Of a stretch of 64,000 nt of DNA, positions 53,739 through 64,000 are shown piece by piece. The first letter of the stretch is position 1; each line of letters starts with the position of its first letter. Origin of the DNA: Pomacea canaliculata (taxonomy: Eukaryota > Mollusca > Gastropoda > Architaenioglossa > Ampullariidae); contig NC_037590.1 of NCBI RefSeq assembly GCF_003073045.1, positions 36,262,751 to 36,326,750 on the forward strand. The letters are read 5' to 3'. A model generated the notes under the pieces. The model did not search any database, was not told the origin of the DNA, and worked only from the letters and a program-made list of their open reading frames with translations. The position numbers and the translations under genes were made by a program.

Positions 53739-55193
53739 TCTGTCTGTACGTTGCGTTTTGTTGCTGTTGTTTTTGTTTATCGTCGTCGTCGTTAATGCTG
53801 CTGCTGCTGCTGCTTTGCTCTTTACCTTAACCTTTGCTCTGTCAAGCTTTTTCACCACACATGTGCAAACATCAGGAAGTTGCTGATTCCTGTTCTTGTG
53901 ATTTCTTCAAACGATCAGCATCTGCCAAGACAGGACTGTGCTTCCTTCTTCCGTGACGATTTGTCCTTCTGCGTGCATTATCTAAAGTCTTTCTGCCCTG
54001 ACCATAAGTCACGTGATCCACTGTGAAAACATGAGACATTATACATTGCGGCACTGACAACTCCCGCGTGAGTTAAGTTAGGGTTTCAATCAGAGGAAGT
54101 CTGTCGTCAGTCTTCATTCTCACAGCATCCTCAGACTATCTTAAAGGTTGGCAAGAGAATCACTCAAGACTTCGATGTTGATTAGTTATAAAGAGCATTG
54201 ATTAGTTAGCAATATGTTGTTTCCAAGGTCGTAAATTATAATTTAATATTATATAATATATAAGGTATAAGAATTTTAAGTACTCAAATACATAGGTGAC
54301 AACAAGATTGATTACGTAAATCATTTAGTCAAGTTAATATCTATAATATATGGAAGCAATGATTTATCTGTATGATTTACTCGGGAATAGCTTGGGTAGC
54401 AATCAATTTAGTAGCTGTAATTAAACGTTTTTCTAATTGAAACAGATTATCGTTAAACGCTTTTGCTTTTATGTAACGATGGAAGCTTCAGAAGCGGACT
54501 TTTTACGTTAGCTTTACGTATGGGGTACTATTATGTGTTAATAGTTTTAACGAAGCCTACTCCTATCATTGCTAATTTTCGTGTTATTTTAGATACCCAA
54601 ATAGCGTTATTGAAAGCAAAAGAAAAAAATACAGTGGTATTCCATATAACTTCGTATAGAAAATGAGCGTTTTAGTACAAAACGTCAGCGAATAATTTTG
54701 ATATGAAATGTTGTTATCAGAACTGATGATCCACTTACTATCTACATGTTACTCCTAAATAAAGAGATTCACCTTTCAAATAATTAACTCGTTACACATT
54801 CATGTAAATGTATAAATGTAAAATACACAAGAAGAAGAGTTCATAAAAGATAGATGGAGGAAATTACTTAGAAAAACAGCAACTCTATTAGTAAATATAC
54901 AAAAAAGAAAAACGACTTGAAGGAAGGACATCGGAATGACTTTGCCGTTATAAGACGTCTTACGTAAGACCAGACAATATTTCTCACACATTGCCTCTCA
55001 GCCAATCTCTAGTTCTATTGTTTTCCTCGTCAGCTTCAATAGACAAGGAAAACTAGCCTGTGTCTTGCAGAATCTGAGGGTCACATGATAAAACCTGCTT
55101 TATCTGACCACGTGGTCATTCTAAGCCTCCATTCTTCGTCCTTAATAAGAAGATGCCAAAGGGATCGACTTTTCTTTTTTAAGCCTAATTTCA
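53739..55193 (-). promoter_or_regulatory. 5' flank of TLR copy 5, shared over 1.4 kb with copy 6
   Basis: Aligns along its length with 61654-63068. Kept elements include an E-box TCACGTGA at 54009-54016, about 270 bases upstream of the start codon; the composite AAGACGTCTTACGTAAGAC at 54952-54970, containing the palindrome TTACGTAA; and GACCACGTGGTC at 55106-55117. The similarity ends at about 55193. Whether these sites are bound is not shown; kept palindromes in duplicated DNA may also reflect recent duplication. Confidence 0.45.
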
Positions 55194-55904
55194 TTACTGG
55201 TGAGAGAGCTTTTGATTTTTTCCTCTGCTTATCTTTGTGGTTTTTTTTTATGACTTGAAGTGGTCAGATATATGGTTGTCTACTAAGAAGAGTTGGTTAA
55301 GATGACATCCCAAAGTGGTGGTGGCGGTGGTGGTGGTTGGTGGTGCTGTTTTTTATGTTGATTTTTTCATTTTTTTTTGAAAGATATTCATGTTTATGAG
55401 TAATTTTGTTCTCGTTTATAACTGTTATAGGCGCAGTTTATTAGTATCCTGGAGCATTTAGCCCAGGAAAGTTGAGGTCGCTCGTCCCCAGAGACAGTTT
55501 CTGTCCTCGAGTGGAGGAGTCAGCGGTATTTTGTTTGTTTGACTGTTTCTATGGTTTGAGACACTTTGTGAGTGTATGTGGAAGTTATATATTTGGATTC
55601 TGGAACATTAGTCTCCAGTGACTGTTGGCACAGTGAAACAACAATATCTAATGACTGCAATTGATAGCATTATCCGATTAGTCATCAGTAAAAACAGTGT
55701 TGTACAGGACTCTAAACTTTATTATTTTTATGTTTGATCTTCAACCAGGAAAAGAAACTTTCTTTTAGGACTGTGTTTAAAATTAGATATCTTAGATAAT
55801 AGTAAGGATGGAATTATGTCTTTTATTGGTTATTTTCTGAAGACATAAAGCGCAAATGTCCAGGCGTCTACGTCCACGTGACATTCTATACAATCAGAGA
55901 TTTT
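55194..55904. other. Spacer between copy 5 flank and TLR relic 2
   Basis: About 700 AT-rich bases, with a GGT/GGTGG-rich stretch near 55316-55345. No gene or repeat copy is recognised. Confidence 0.6.
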
Positions 55905-56130
55905 ACAATAGAACGGGTTTCCACTGAGGTCTATTTCCTGTAGGCTTAAAGTCCGACAATAACAAATTTGTTTCAGTACGTTAATATGACCACAGTTTTA
56001 TACCAATACCGAATCTGCCACCTTTGTTTTGTAAAAGGAAGAGATTCTAATGGTAAGCGTCTCTTCTAAAATCTGAAACAGGGAACTTCCGAGAGGCAAA
56101 CTCTTGGTATTGCAAGATCGACAAAATAAT
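55905..56130 (-). pseudogene. TLR relic 2: LRRCT start plus adjoining intron
   Basis: 55905-55945 on the minus strand encodes the start of an LRRCT exon (LQEIDLSGNPFYC in other copies), cut off after about a dozen codons. 55946-56130 aligns with the LRR-LRRCT intron of copy 3 (AATACCGAATCTGCC, AGGAAGAGATT, TCTTCTAAAATCTGAAACA). Both ends are truncated and no LRR or TIR exon adjoins. It is a leftover of a further TLR copy. Confidence 0.7.
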
Positions 56131-56269
56131 TAAGCGATAAGCTATTCATATTCTGAAAACTGGGTTGTTTTTTATTCAAGAAAATTACAGCCTTCAGTGT
56201 TCTTTTGGTTGACTACTTGTGGTTTGAAGCATCGCTGACCCCCCCCCCCACCTCCTCCCGGCCGCTGAT

Positions 56270-56345
56270 TTGTTTTCCTCAACGTCCCAGTGAAGGGAAA
56301 AACTTCGGAAGCCTTCGGAAGTTCATGTTTTTCAGAGTGTCATCA
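56270..56345. repeat. Dispersed repeat B, copy 2
   Basis: CAGTGAAG followed by the doubled nonamer CTTCGGAAG (56303-56311 and 56313-56321), with the same one-base spacer as at 17139-17157. The similarity extends into a T-rich stretch to the left and fades to the right. Confidence 0.55.
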
Positions 56346-56689
56346 GTTTCTGAAGCTTCTGATTCAAGAATCTTTATTTTTTCACCCTTTTAAGGGTATT
56401 GAGATATTCAAAATATACATATATTCACATGCATGTCTGTATATCTTATATGCAATCTCCCTCATTCACACTCACACACGCACACAGTCATGTACTGGTC
56501 AGTTTGTAACAGTTAATACATTAAAAGGTAATTTCTTGCCTCACTCACTTGTACTTTCCTTCTTCTAGCCCTTTAATGCAAATTGGATCACTGCATATCT
56601 AATCAAATAATTCAAAGTATATAAACACATGTAAACAACTGAAAAGTTTTGGAGGCGATTTTTTTTTTGCCCCTCTCTTTCATTCTTAC

Positions 56690-57165
56690 CTAAACACAGA
56701 TATATGTATACATATATTCTTACTCATATCTGCCTATATATATAATTCTCCTTACATATTTACATATATAGCTATCTAATGCCCCCTGATGCACACAGCT
56801 ACTCATATTCACATATACATAATCCCCCTCACACACACACATCTGCTTATGTATACATGTGTGACCACCCCAGCCACACAGCCTTATATCTGCTTGTATA
56901 TATGTAACTCCCTACAAATACACTCATAGATCTTTGCTTTTATATGTATATATATACATGTAACCTCCCTTACATACATACTCATATATGTGCATATATG
57001 TACATAATCCCCCTACACACATTCTCATATCTGCTTATGTATATATAATATGTAAATCCCGCCACATACACACACACACATCCACTTACATATTATTTTC
57101 CTGATACCCCTGACACACACCTACTTATATTTGTATATATATATAATCCCCCCTTCCCCACACAA
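56690..57165. repeat. Degenerate minisatellite of CATATCTGCTTATATAT-type units
   Basis: At least eight units of roughly 45-65 bases alternate an ACTCATATCTGCTTAT-like half, a TATATA tract, and a C-run (AATCCCCC or ACCTCCC) followed by ACACAC. The units differ by many substitutions and lengths, so the array is old. It is non-coding. Confidence 0.75.
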
Positions 57166-58837
57166 ACTTTCTTGCGATGCATTAGTTTACACAGAAACAT
57201 TTGACTGAACAGCACGACAGTTGCAACTCGCACTAATTAACATTGTGCCATCTATACTACCTCTCCGTGGCAGTGCTTCTGATACCTTTGCGGAAAATAA
57301 ATCAGCTGACGGGTCACGTATGCATGTGAAATTGCGTTTAAAATATCTTCCTCATAAGCTACATATATGACAATATATGAAAATGTGAAAACAAGATCAA
57401 CAATTAAATAATAAAAAGGTTGAAAACAAAGAAGGAAGGATTTGGTTGAAGAAGTGTTGGTTTTGTGTTGTTTTTTTTTATTTTAAATCAATAAAACTAA
57501 TGTACATATTAACGCTGCACCTTGCAGAGAACTTGTTCTACTTTTATTTTTAACTTTACTGTAACTAGACCACCTTCCCATGTTTAAATTGTCCACTGGG
57601 ACAAATAAAGTTGATCATTGTCATTGTCAATAGCATTAATTAATACAATCTACGCACATAGACATTATCTATGACATTATCCACACAGAGAGAGAGAGAG
57701 TTGCCAATAAATAACTGCAAATTCTTTCTTTCTTCTGTCTGTAGAAATTTGTCTTTCACTTTCAAGAAGATTAAGATGGAAAGTATCGTCTCCAGACCAC
57801 AGCTCCACCACTAATTTCCGTTATCACAGCACATTCTATGAATTACACTTATTAGACCTACATGTAATCACACGTGCACACAGTTTAAAGGCCTAAATAC
57901 AAAACACTAATTACTATAACAAAATTGTAAAGCATATATTAAACCAAAAAATCACAAATTTAAACATACATACTTCATAAAACTCAATAGATTCATCAGT
58001 GTATGTGTTGGTAATGTGAATGTTTCTTAATCTTTATTATTTCCTTTAATTATTTACCCTGTATGCCTCGATCCTTGTTTAATAATGTATGAGCAGAATT
58101 TGGCAGTCCAGCACATATCTCATTGACAGGACTACTAATCTTTCCAAGTAAATTCCACTTGCAAAAGAATCAAAGTGATCAAACACCTGTCAAAAAAAGT
58201 ACAATGTTATACAAACTTTACTGGCATTAAAGATTTATACAATCCAGCAAAGAAAGAGCACTTGAACAATTGTTTTAAAATATATTTCGTAATTTTTCCC
58301 ACAATACCCCAGGGTGTACTTTTTATTCTTAAATACTTTCCGATTGTGTCCTCGATTTTAGTCAAGTAATAAAATCAATGTTAATCTTACCTGAACAAGA
58401 TTGTCAAGTTTGCAGCTTAATTAGGTCAGTCTTGTCGCCTTGTTGAATAAAATCAGTTTCATAAGCTGTTCTACTCGGTTTATTTTCTAAAACTTTTATT
58501 TAACTCACTACCCTTGTCCAGGAAATGTTGTAATCGTTTCTCACCCACTGCCCATCGTCCTAGAGGTCTGACATTTTCACCAGTTACTTATTTCCGGTGA
58601 CAATGCAATATTCAATATTTCCAGCATTCCACAAGTACTAAAATAATTTTAACAATTTTTTTTTATTTTGCATGAAAACATATAGACCAAAGTGGGGGAG
58701 ATATATAACTGATCCTCTAGGACTAGTAACTTGGCTAAATTGGCTTATAACACATTACAATTTTAAAGGACTAAAAAAGTTAAAATAAAATAAGTAAAAC
58801 AAATTTTTAACATTTGTTATCAATAATAAGAACAGTT
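57166..58837. other. Spacer and 3' flank of TLR copy 6
   Basis: AT-rich sequence without a recognised gene. 58083-58150 matches the 3' flank of copy 5, and 58361-58450 matches the orphan flank at 43815-43900, so the right part is the duplicated 3' end of the TLR unit. Confidence 0.55.
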
Positions 58838-61653
58838 TTAATAGCTGATCACGCAGTCCAATGCCCGAGACAGTCGACCCCAAAAGGAGTCACGAGCGTC
58901 AACAGTGTTCGCCCACTCAATGTACGTCGTCGTCTTCATCACTGCAAACATGGCGCTGGTCATGTCACGTGACTCCGTCTCGTGCAGTAACACCAGCACC
59001 AACACCTCGTCACGGTCCATCACACAGCACTGACAGTACTTCAGCTCGAACTGACACCACTCGCTGCGAGCATAATCAGGAGAGAAAACCATCAGAATCT
59101 TGCGACTGTCCTGCACGCAGTCAGCGATGTTGTCCACGATGTGCTTGCCGGGAATGAAGTCGCGCTCGTGCACGCATGCGCGAAGGTTCCACTGACCCTC
59201 CACGACGGGCAGTAACTCCTGCATCACCCACTTCCTGTCCTCCTCAGCGTAGCCTACGAAGACGTCGTAAGTGAAGTGACGGAGTTGTCCCTCCTGTAGA
59301 CCTCTATGATGAAACCACTCGTACATCACCAAGCGGAGATGCCAGCGATAGCGGAAACAGGTGACAGAGATGATGAACACGACGAGCACGATGATGATGA
59401 CAGCAATGGTAAAGGATGCTGCTGCTTGACCCAAGAGACAGGCCTACAACAGTCGTTTACATAATTCGAACTGTAATATTTCAGTCTTCTGGCGACGTTT
59501 GCTTTTATAGTTTCTAAATATTCGTAGCATTGCGTGTATAATATTTATTTATTTACTGTTTGCTAGACTTCGTCAAAAAGATATGCGATTATTGTACATA
59601 TTTCATCAAAGGCCAAATTAGTTCATAAATCTGATGTCTCTTGTATTTTAAAAGTACATTGAATGTTTGTTCTTATGTGATATTTTAACCTACTTCTTTA
59701 AAGCATTTCTTTTTAAATTTTGCGGCTGTTACCTGATCATTAATTTGGAAAATCGTAACATTAGTATTTAGGATGTTGTCACACATGTATCCTTCTTGCG
59801 CATAGTTGACAAGCGGGTTTTGTCTCGAACTCAGCCACTCTTGAAACCAACGGATATCACAGGAACAATAGAACGGGTTTCCACTGAGATATATTTTCTG
59901 TAGCCTGCAAGCCAGACAACGAATAAAAAGCTTTGTTTTAGTCTGTAAATTTATTAACAATTTATTAATATATGGCCAGTACCGAATCTTCAACTTTTTA
60001 TTCTCAAATGAAAGAGATTGTATTGTCTAATTTCTCATCTAAAATCTGAAACAAGGAACTTTCTAGAGAAGGACTCAAAAATAAATTTGTAAAGTACTGG
60101 TTTAAAAGTACTTTTAATTTTTTTTTTTTCATCGCTGCTGTCTCAATGATAAATCGAAAACTGACAGACTCATCATATTTTGCTGCTCCAGTGCCGCACA
60201 AATTTCCAACTATCCCTTTTAATTTAGTTGATTCACACATTACAATACACACCCACAAAATGTTCCCCCCTCCCAGAAAAAAAAAATAAACACACACAAG
60301 GAGGCAAAAATACTCAAACCTCTCACGTGTCTCCTCGTCAAAGGTATTCTTTGAGATGACACTGATGCGATTGTTGTTGAGAGCCAGAAATTTCAGTTTT
60401 GTCAAGGCAGAAAAACATCCATCTGGTAAGAACTTCATCAGGTTGCCGTGTAAATACAAGGATTCCAAGTTCACAAAAGGTGAAAATGTATCATGGCTAA
60501 TACTAGAAATTTGGCAATATCCTAGATACCAACTCTGTATCTTCTTGAATGGATGGAAAAGTATTTGAAATCTTTTTTTACTTACTGCCTTAAATACACA
60601 GTAATCGAAATAGAATGCTGTGATGCCGGTACATCCACCAAAAGCGTCGTCATGGAGAACTGTCTGAGAAGACAAGTTGATGTAGTTTAAGGCAAGACCC
60701 AGGAACTTCAGCTGAGAATTGTTAAAGGCGAATCTTTCGATGCCAACTATTTTATCTTCCATTTCAATCAGTGCAAGGTATTCAAGACGTGGAAAGCGTG
60801 CATTTCCAAACGTATTGCTTTCAAAAGTGAGGAATTTGTTAAATGAGAGAGAGAGGTTCGCCAAATTCGGAAGACAGACAGGATCCTTTATTGAAGAAAT
60901 CATGTTATTCTGCAGCAGCAGTAGTTTTAGGTTGGGGAAAAATGATTCGCCTGTAACCAGATCACATGTTTGCGGAAAGTCAAAAAGACGGTTCTTCTGT
61001 AAGTTTAAAAAAAAAAGGTTCTTCAGACGTGAGGTAGTCAGGTTATACAACTTGTTTTGCTGAGCGATGAAGTAACTGAGTCCCTTCAGTGGCTCCAAGC
61101 TCTTCATGTAAAGCGACCCGATATTGTTTAGACTGACATTTAGTAAAGTGAGCGCGCCAAGAGAATTATTAGAAAAAGTCTCCAAGTCCATTGGACTTAG
61201 GTTGCTGCACAATATCTGCAGATTCGTCAACGAACGAATATGAAAAACAGGAGTCAGTGCTTTATAAACTAAGGAGTTACCGTTCAGCAACAAAGTGGTC
61301 AGGTTTTGCAGTTCTTGAAAAGCCCTCGGAGATAGAGATGTTAAGCCGTTTTGACAGAGATCCAGCAGCCACACTTGCGACACGTTGGAGAAAAATTCGT
61401 CAGGAATGTGAGACAGGTTGTTGCTGGAGAAGTTGAAGACCTGGACGTCGATAGGAAGACGAGGCACGTAGGTCAGAGAGCCGTTATTCGAGGAACAGTC
61501 GGCTGTAATGTTGTTGCAGCGGCAACGGCCCTCGTCAAAGCATGGGGACATGAACTCTCCATCATACGTGTCTACCCAACAATAGTCTTCTAGAGAGGCG
61601 CAAAGGCAAATAAACAGCATGACAACAGTAATCACAGTCCTCCATTTCTGCAT
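58838..61653 (-). CDS. TLR: Toll-like receptor, copy 6, intact, three exons
   Basis: Exons: 60320-61653 (1334 bases), 59733-59904 (172), 58838-59443 (606), together 703 residues with no break. The signal peptide is MQKWRTVITVVMLFICLC. LRRNT (CRCNNITADCSSNNG) leads into LRRs with many NxS/T sites; LRRCT is NPFYCSCDIRWFQEW with YMCDN; exon 3 begins ACLLGQA with the span at about residues 510-532. TIR: box 1 YDVFVGYA, box 2 CVHERDFIPG, and SFWGRL as box 3. It is the reference partner of copy 5, sharing 1.4 kb of 5' flank. The frame stays open for 105 codons past the exon 1 donor, so a transcript keeping intron 1 would encode an ectodomain without a membrane span. Confidence 0.93.
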
Positions 61654-61679
61654 TCTGTCTGTACGTTGCGTTTTGTTGC

Positions 61680-61710
<31 letters not shown>

Positions 61711-63068
61711 CGTCGTCGTCGTTGTTGTTGTTGCTGCTGCTGCTGCTGCTTTACCTTAACCTTTGCTCTGTCAAGCTTTTTCACCACACATGTGCAAACA
61801 TCAGGAAGTTGCTGATTCCTTGTTCTTGTGATTTCTTCAAACTATCAACATCTGGCAAGACAGGACTGTGCTTTCTTCTTCCTGGACGACTTGTCATGTG
61901 CATGCATTATCTAAAAGCTTTCTGCCCCTGACCATAGGTCACGTGATCCACTGTGAAATCATGAGACATTATACGTTGCGGCACTGACAACTCCTGTGTG
62001 CGTTAAATAGGGTCTCAATCAGAGGAAGTCTGTCATCAGTCTTCATTCTTACAACATCCTCAGATTATCTTGAAGGATGGCAAGAGAATCACTCAAGACT
62101 TCGAGGTTGATTATTTCTAAACAACATTGATTAGTTAGCAATATGTTGTTTCCGAGGTCGTAAACTATAATTTAATATCATATAAATACAGGTGTAAGAA
62201 TTGAAAGCACTCAAATACATAAGTTACAAAAAGTTAATTTATTTATAATTTATGGAAGGAATTATTTATCTGTACTCGGGAATAGCTTAACAATCAATTT
62301 AGTAGCTGTAATGAACTTTTTCATTGAAAAAGATTATAGTTAAACGCTTTTGCTTTTATGTAACGGTGGAAGCTTCAGAAGCGGACTTTTCACGTTAGCT
62401 TTAGGGATGGGGTGCTATTATGTGTTAATAGTTTCAACGAAGCCTACTCCTGTCATTGCAAATTTTCGTGTTATTTTAGCTACCCAAATAGCATTATGAA
62501 AAGCAAAAAGAAAAAATACAGTGGTATCCAATATAACTTGAGCATTTTAGTACAAAAAGTCAGAGAATAATTATGTTGTTGTCAGAAATGATGATCCAGT
62601 TAATATCTACATGTTACCCCTAAATACAGAAATTTACTTTTCAAATAATTAACTCGTTGTAAATTCATGTAAATGTAGAATGCACAAGAAGAAAGTTGCG
62701 GTCTGAAGAGTTCATAAAAGGAAGATGGAGGAAATTAATTAGAAAAGCAGCAACTCTATGAGTAAATATACAAAAACGAAAAACGACCTGAAGGAAGGAC
62801 ATCGGAATGACTTTGCCGTTATATAAGACGTCTTACGTAAGACCAGACAATATTTCTCAGCACATTGCCTCTAGCCAATCTTAGTTCTTTGTTTTTCTCT
62901 CGTCAGCTTCATAGACAAGGAAAACTAGCTTGTCTTGCAGCATTTGAGGGTCACATGATAAACCTGCTTTATCTGACCACGTGGCCATTCTAAGCCTCCC
63001 ACATTCTCGTCGTCCTTAATGAGAAGATGTCAAAGGATCGACTTTCTTTTTTTTAAGGCCTAATTTCA
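61654..63068 (-). promoter_or_regulatory. 5' flank of TLR copy 6, shared with copy 5
   Basis: Aligns with 53739-55193. It has TCACGTGA at 61939-61946 (about 286 bases upstream of the start), TTACGTAA at 62833-62840 in the same composite setting, and GACCACGTGGCC at 62975-62986. GTT, GTC and GCT triplet runs at 61673-61750 fall in the likely 5' UTR and differ in length from copy 5. Confidence 0.45.
61673..61750. repeat. GTT/GTC/GCT triplet-repeat tract in the TLR copy 6 5' leader
   Basis: Successive short triplet runs. Copy 5 has a shorter, interrupted form at 53758-53815, so the tract is changing in length between copies. Confidence 0.85.
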
Positions 63069-63494
63069 ATTAAACTGTATGTGATGCTGGATCGATTAAA
63101 TAAAATTTTGTAGATTAAATAATTATTTAAAACCAGCTTAAAGTCTTACGCTACAAATAAATGTATCTAAACTTAAGTTCAAAATTCAGTAGAGAAGCTG
63201 ACATGCATTGCCAAGTGCGATAGAGTAGCAATAACGACTCCGAGAGGTTTTGATTCGGGCGATTATTGGGTTGCTAAAAGTGAATGGGTGTTAGCTCGAT
63301 GACCATAATGTTTCTTCCGCTTTCATAAGAATGAAGCCTCGACAATGTCACTTGCAAGGAAAGGTGTGAATTATTCCTGTGTGCTCAGGCACGAGTACAC
63401 GGAGAGAATGTAAATCAAGAAGGTTCTTGGCTCACTTGTATATCTCAGTTTCAATTTTTCTATCTGTAAAATAAATGTTCATCGGTAAGGACCT
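63069..63494. other. Unique spacer before the assembly gap
   Basis: No gene, repeat or TLR similarity is recognised in these 426 bases. Confidence 0.5.
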
Positions 63495-63594
63495 NNNNNN
63501 NNNNNNNNNNNNNNNNNNNNNNNNNNNNNNNNNNNNNNNNNNNNNNNNNNNNNNNNNNNNNNNNNNNNNNNNNNNNNNNNNNNNNNNNNNNNNN
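63495..63594. other. Assembly gap of exactly 100 Ns
   Basis: A round 100-N run is the usual placeholder for a gap of unknown size, so distances across it mean nothing. Confidence 0.98.
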
Positions 63595-64000
63595 AAGGCA
63601 ATGATCGAAAAGAATTTAGAACGTTGTACATCCACCCAAAAAAAAAGGAAAAAAGGTCACTTCATGAAAACCTTTTGAGACGAAGATGATGTAATCAGGC
63701 GAGTCCAGATACGAGTCTGTGAGTTATAAGGTGAACTTGTCGATTCGTAAAATTTTGTTTCTTTGATAGGTTCAGTTTCTAGACTTGGAAATGGGCGATT
63801 CCAATGTGGTCTTCAAAATTTGAATTGTTGAGACTCTAGGTCAAAAATACAAACCTTGTGGAGAGAGACTGTCCGCGAAGAAATCATGTTGTATTTCCAG
63901 AGAGTTGCTCGAGGTTGGGAAAAGGGATCTCGCAGTGTTCGGATGCATGATTGGGAAGTCGAAAGGACGATGTAGCAGTCTAGAAACTCAGTCTCCAGTC
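63595..64000 (-). pseudogene. TLR: Partial TLR LRR exon (copy 7) in low-quality sequence at the window edge
   Basis: Aligns with 41215-41630 of copy 2 (and the matching part of copy 3): AACGTTGTACATCCACC, GTGAACTTGTCGATTCGTAA, GTTGCTCGAGGTTGGG. It has small deletions and substitutions every 10-20 bases and an inserted A/G-rich stretch near 63636-63655, so no frame stays open. The error pattern, beginning right after a gap, looks like unpolished sequence rather than natural decay. It may be an intact gene, a true pseudogene or a misassembled duplicate of copy 2 or 3; the gene continues beyond the window. Confidence 0.6.

Noticed and set aside
53739-53858. 40-codon N-terminal extension of TLR copy 5 ahead of MQKWRT
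   Set aside because: It is made of Ala, Thr and Asn triplet runs, would bury the signal peptide, and is not open in copy 6. It is better read as 5' UTR.

Overview
The window is animal nuclear DNA: AT-rich introns and spacers, GT-AG introns and metazoan gene families. The mix of a Wnt8-type ligand, a seven-domain saposin precursor and a tandem array of small Toll-like receptors (TLRs) with LRR-TM-TIR layout suggests a lophotrochozoan, most likely a mollusc and perhaps a gastropod. That placement is inference; no species is claimed. It is a draft assembly, with a 100-N gap at 63495-63594 followed by visibly noisy sequence.

Layout. 1-6557: no recognisable gene, some CpG-richer stretches. 6558-10183 (+): six-exon Wnt8-like gene. 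10928-21530 (-): complete 19-exon M1-family aminopeptidase N, convergent with Wnt8. 23906-32553 (+): 21-exon prosaposin-like gene with seven saposin-B domains, divergent from the aminopeptidase. 33173-61653 (-): five TLR genes, all on the minus strand and all with the same three-exon plan (LRR ectodomain; LRRCT; TM plus TIR). Between them lie TLR relics (48206-49160, 55905-56130, 43730-44100), a LINE reverse-transcriptase fragment (42955-43385), a decayed THAP-like segment (44355-44540) and several repeats. A sixth TLR enters at the right edge (63595-64000).

Evolution of the TLR array. Copies 2 and 3 share nearly identical N-terminal LRRs, and copies 5 and 6 form a second pair (the copies are numbered 1, 2, 3, 5, 6; number 4 is the relic). 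Copy 3 looks like a recombinant: copy-2-like at the 5' side and copy-6-like from the last LRRs onward. The TIR exon is almost identical in nucleotide sequence across copies whose ectodomains are very different, which points to gene conversion as well as selection. Copies 5 and 6 share about 1.4 kb of 5' flank with conserved palindromic elements.

Data quality. Exon phases and lengths can be reconstructed for every gene, and they show seven one-base frame breaks (two in Wnt8, two in the aminopeptidase, one in the saposin gene, one each in TLR copies 1 and 5). Each otherwise lies in well-conserved coding sequence with intact splice sites, so assembly indels are the simplest explanation.

The gene products act at the cell surface or in the secretory/lysosomal route (secreted Wnt, membrane ectopeptidase, lysosomal lipid-binding precursor, innate immune receptors). 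Nothing in the sequence shows that the first three are functionally linked to the TLR array.
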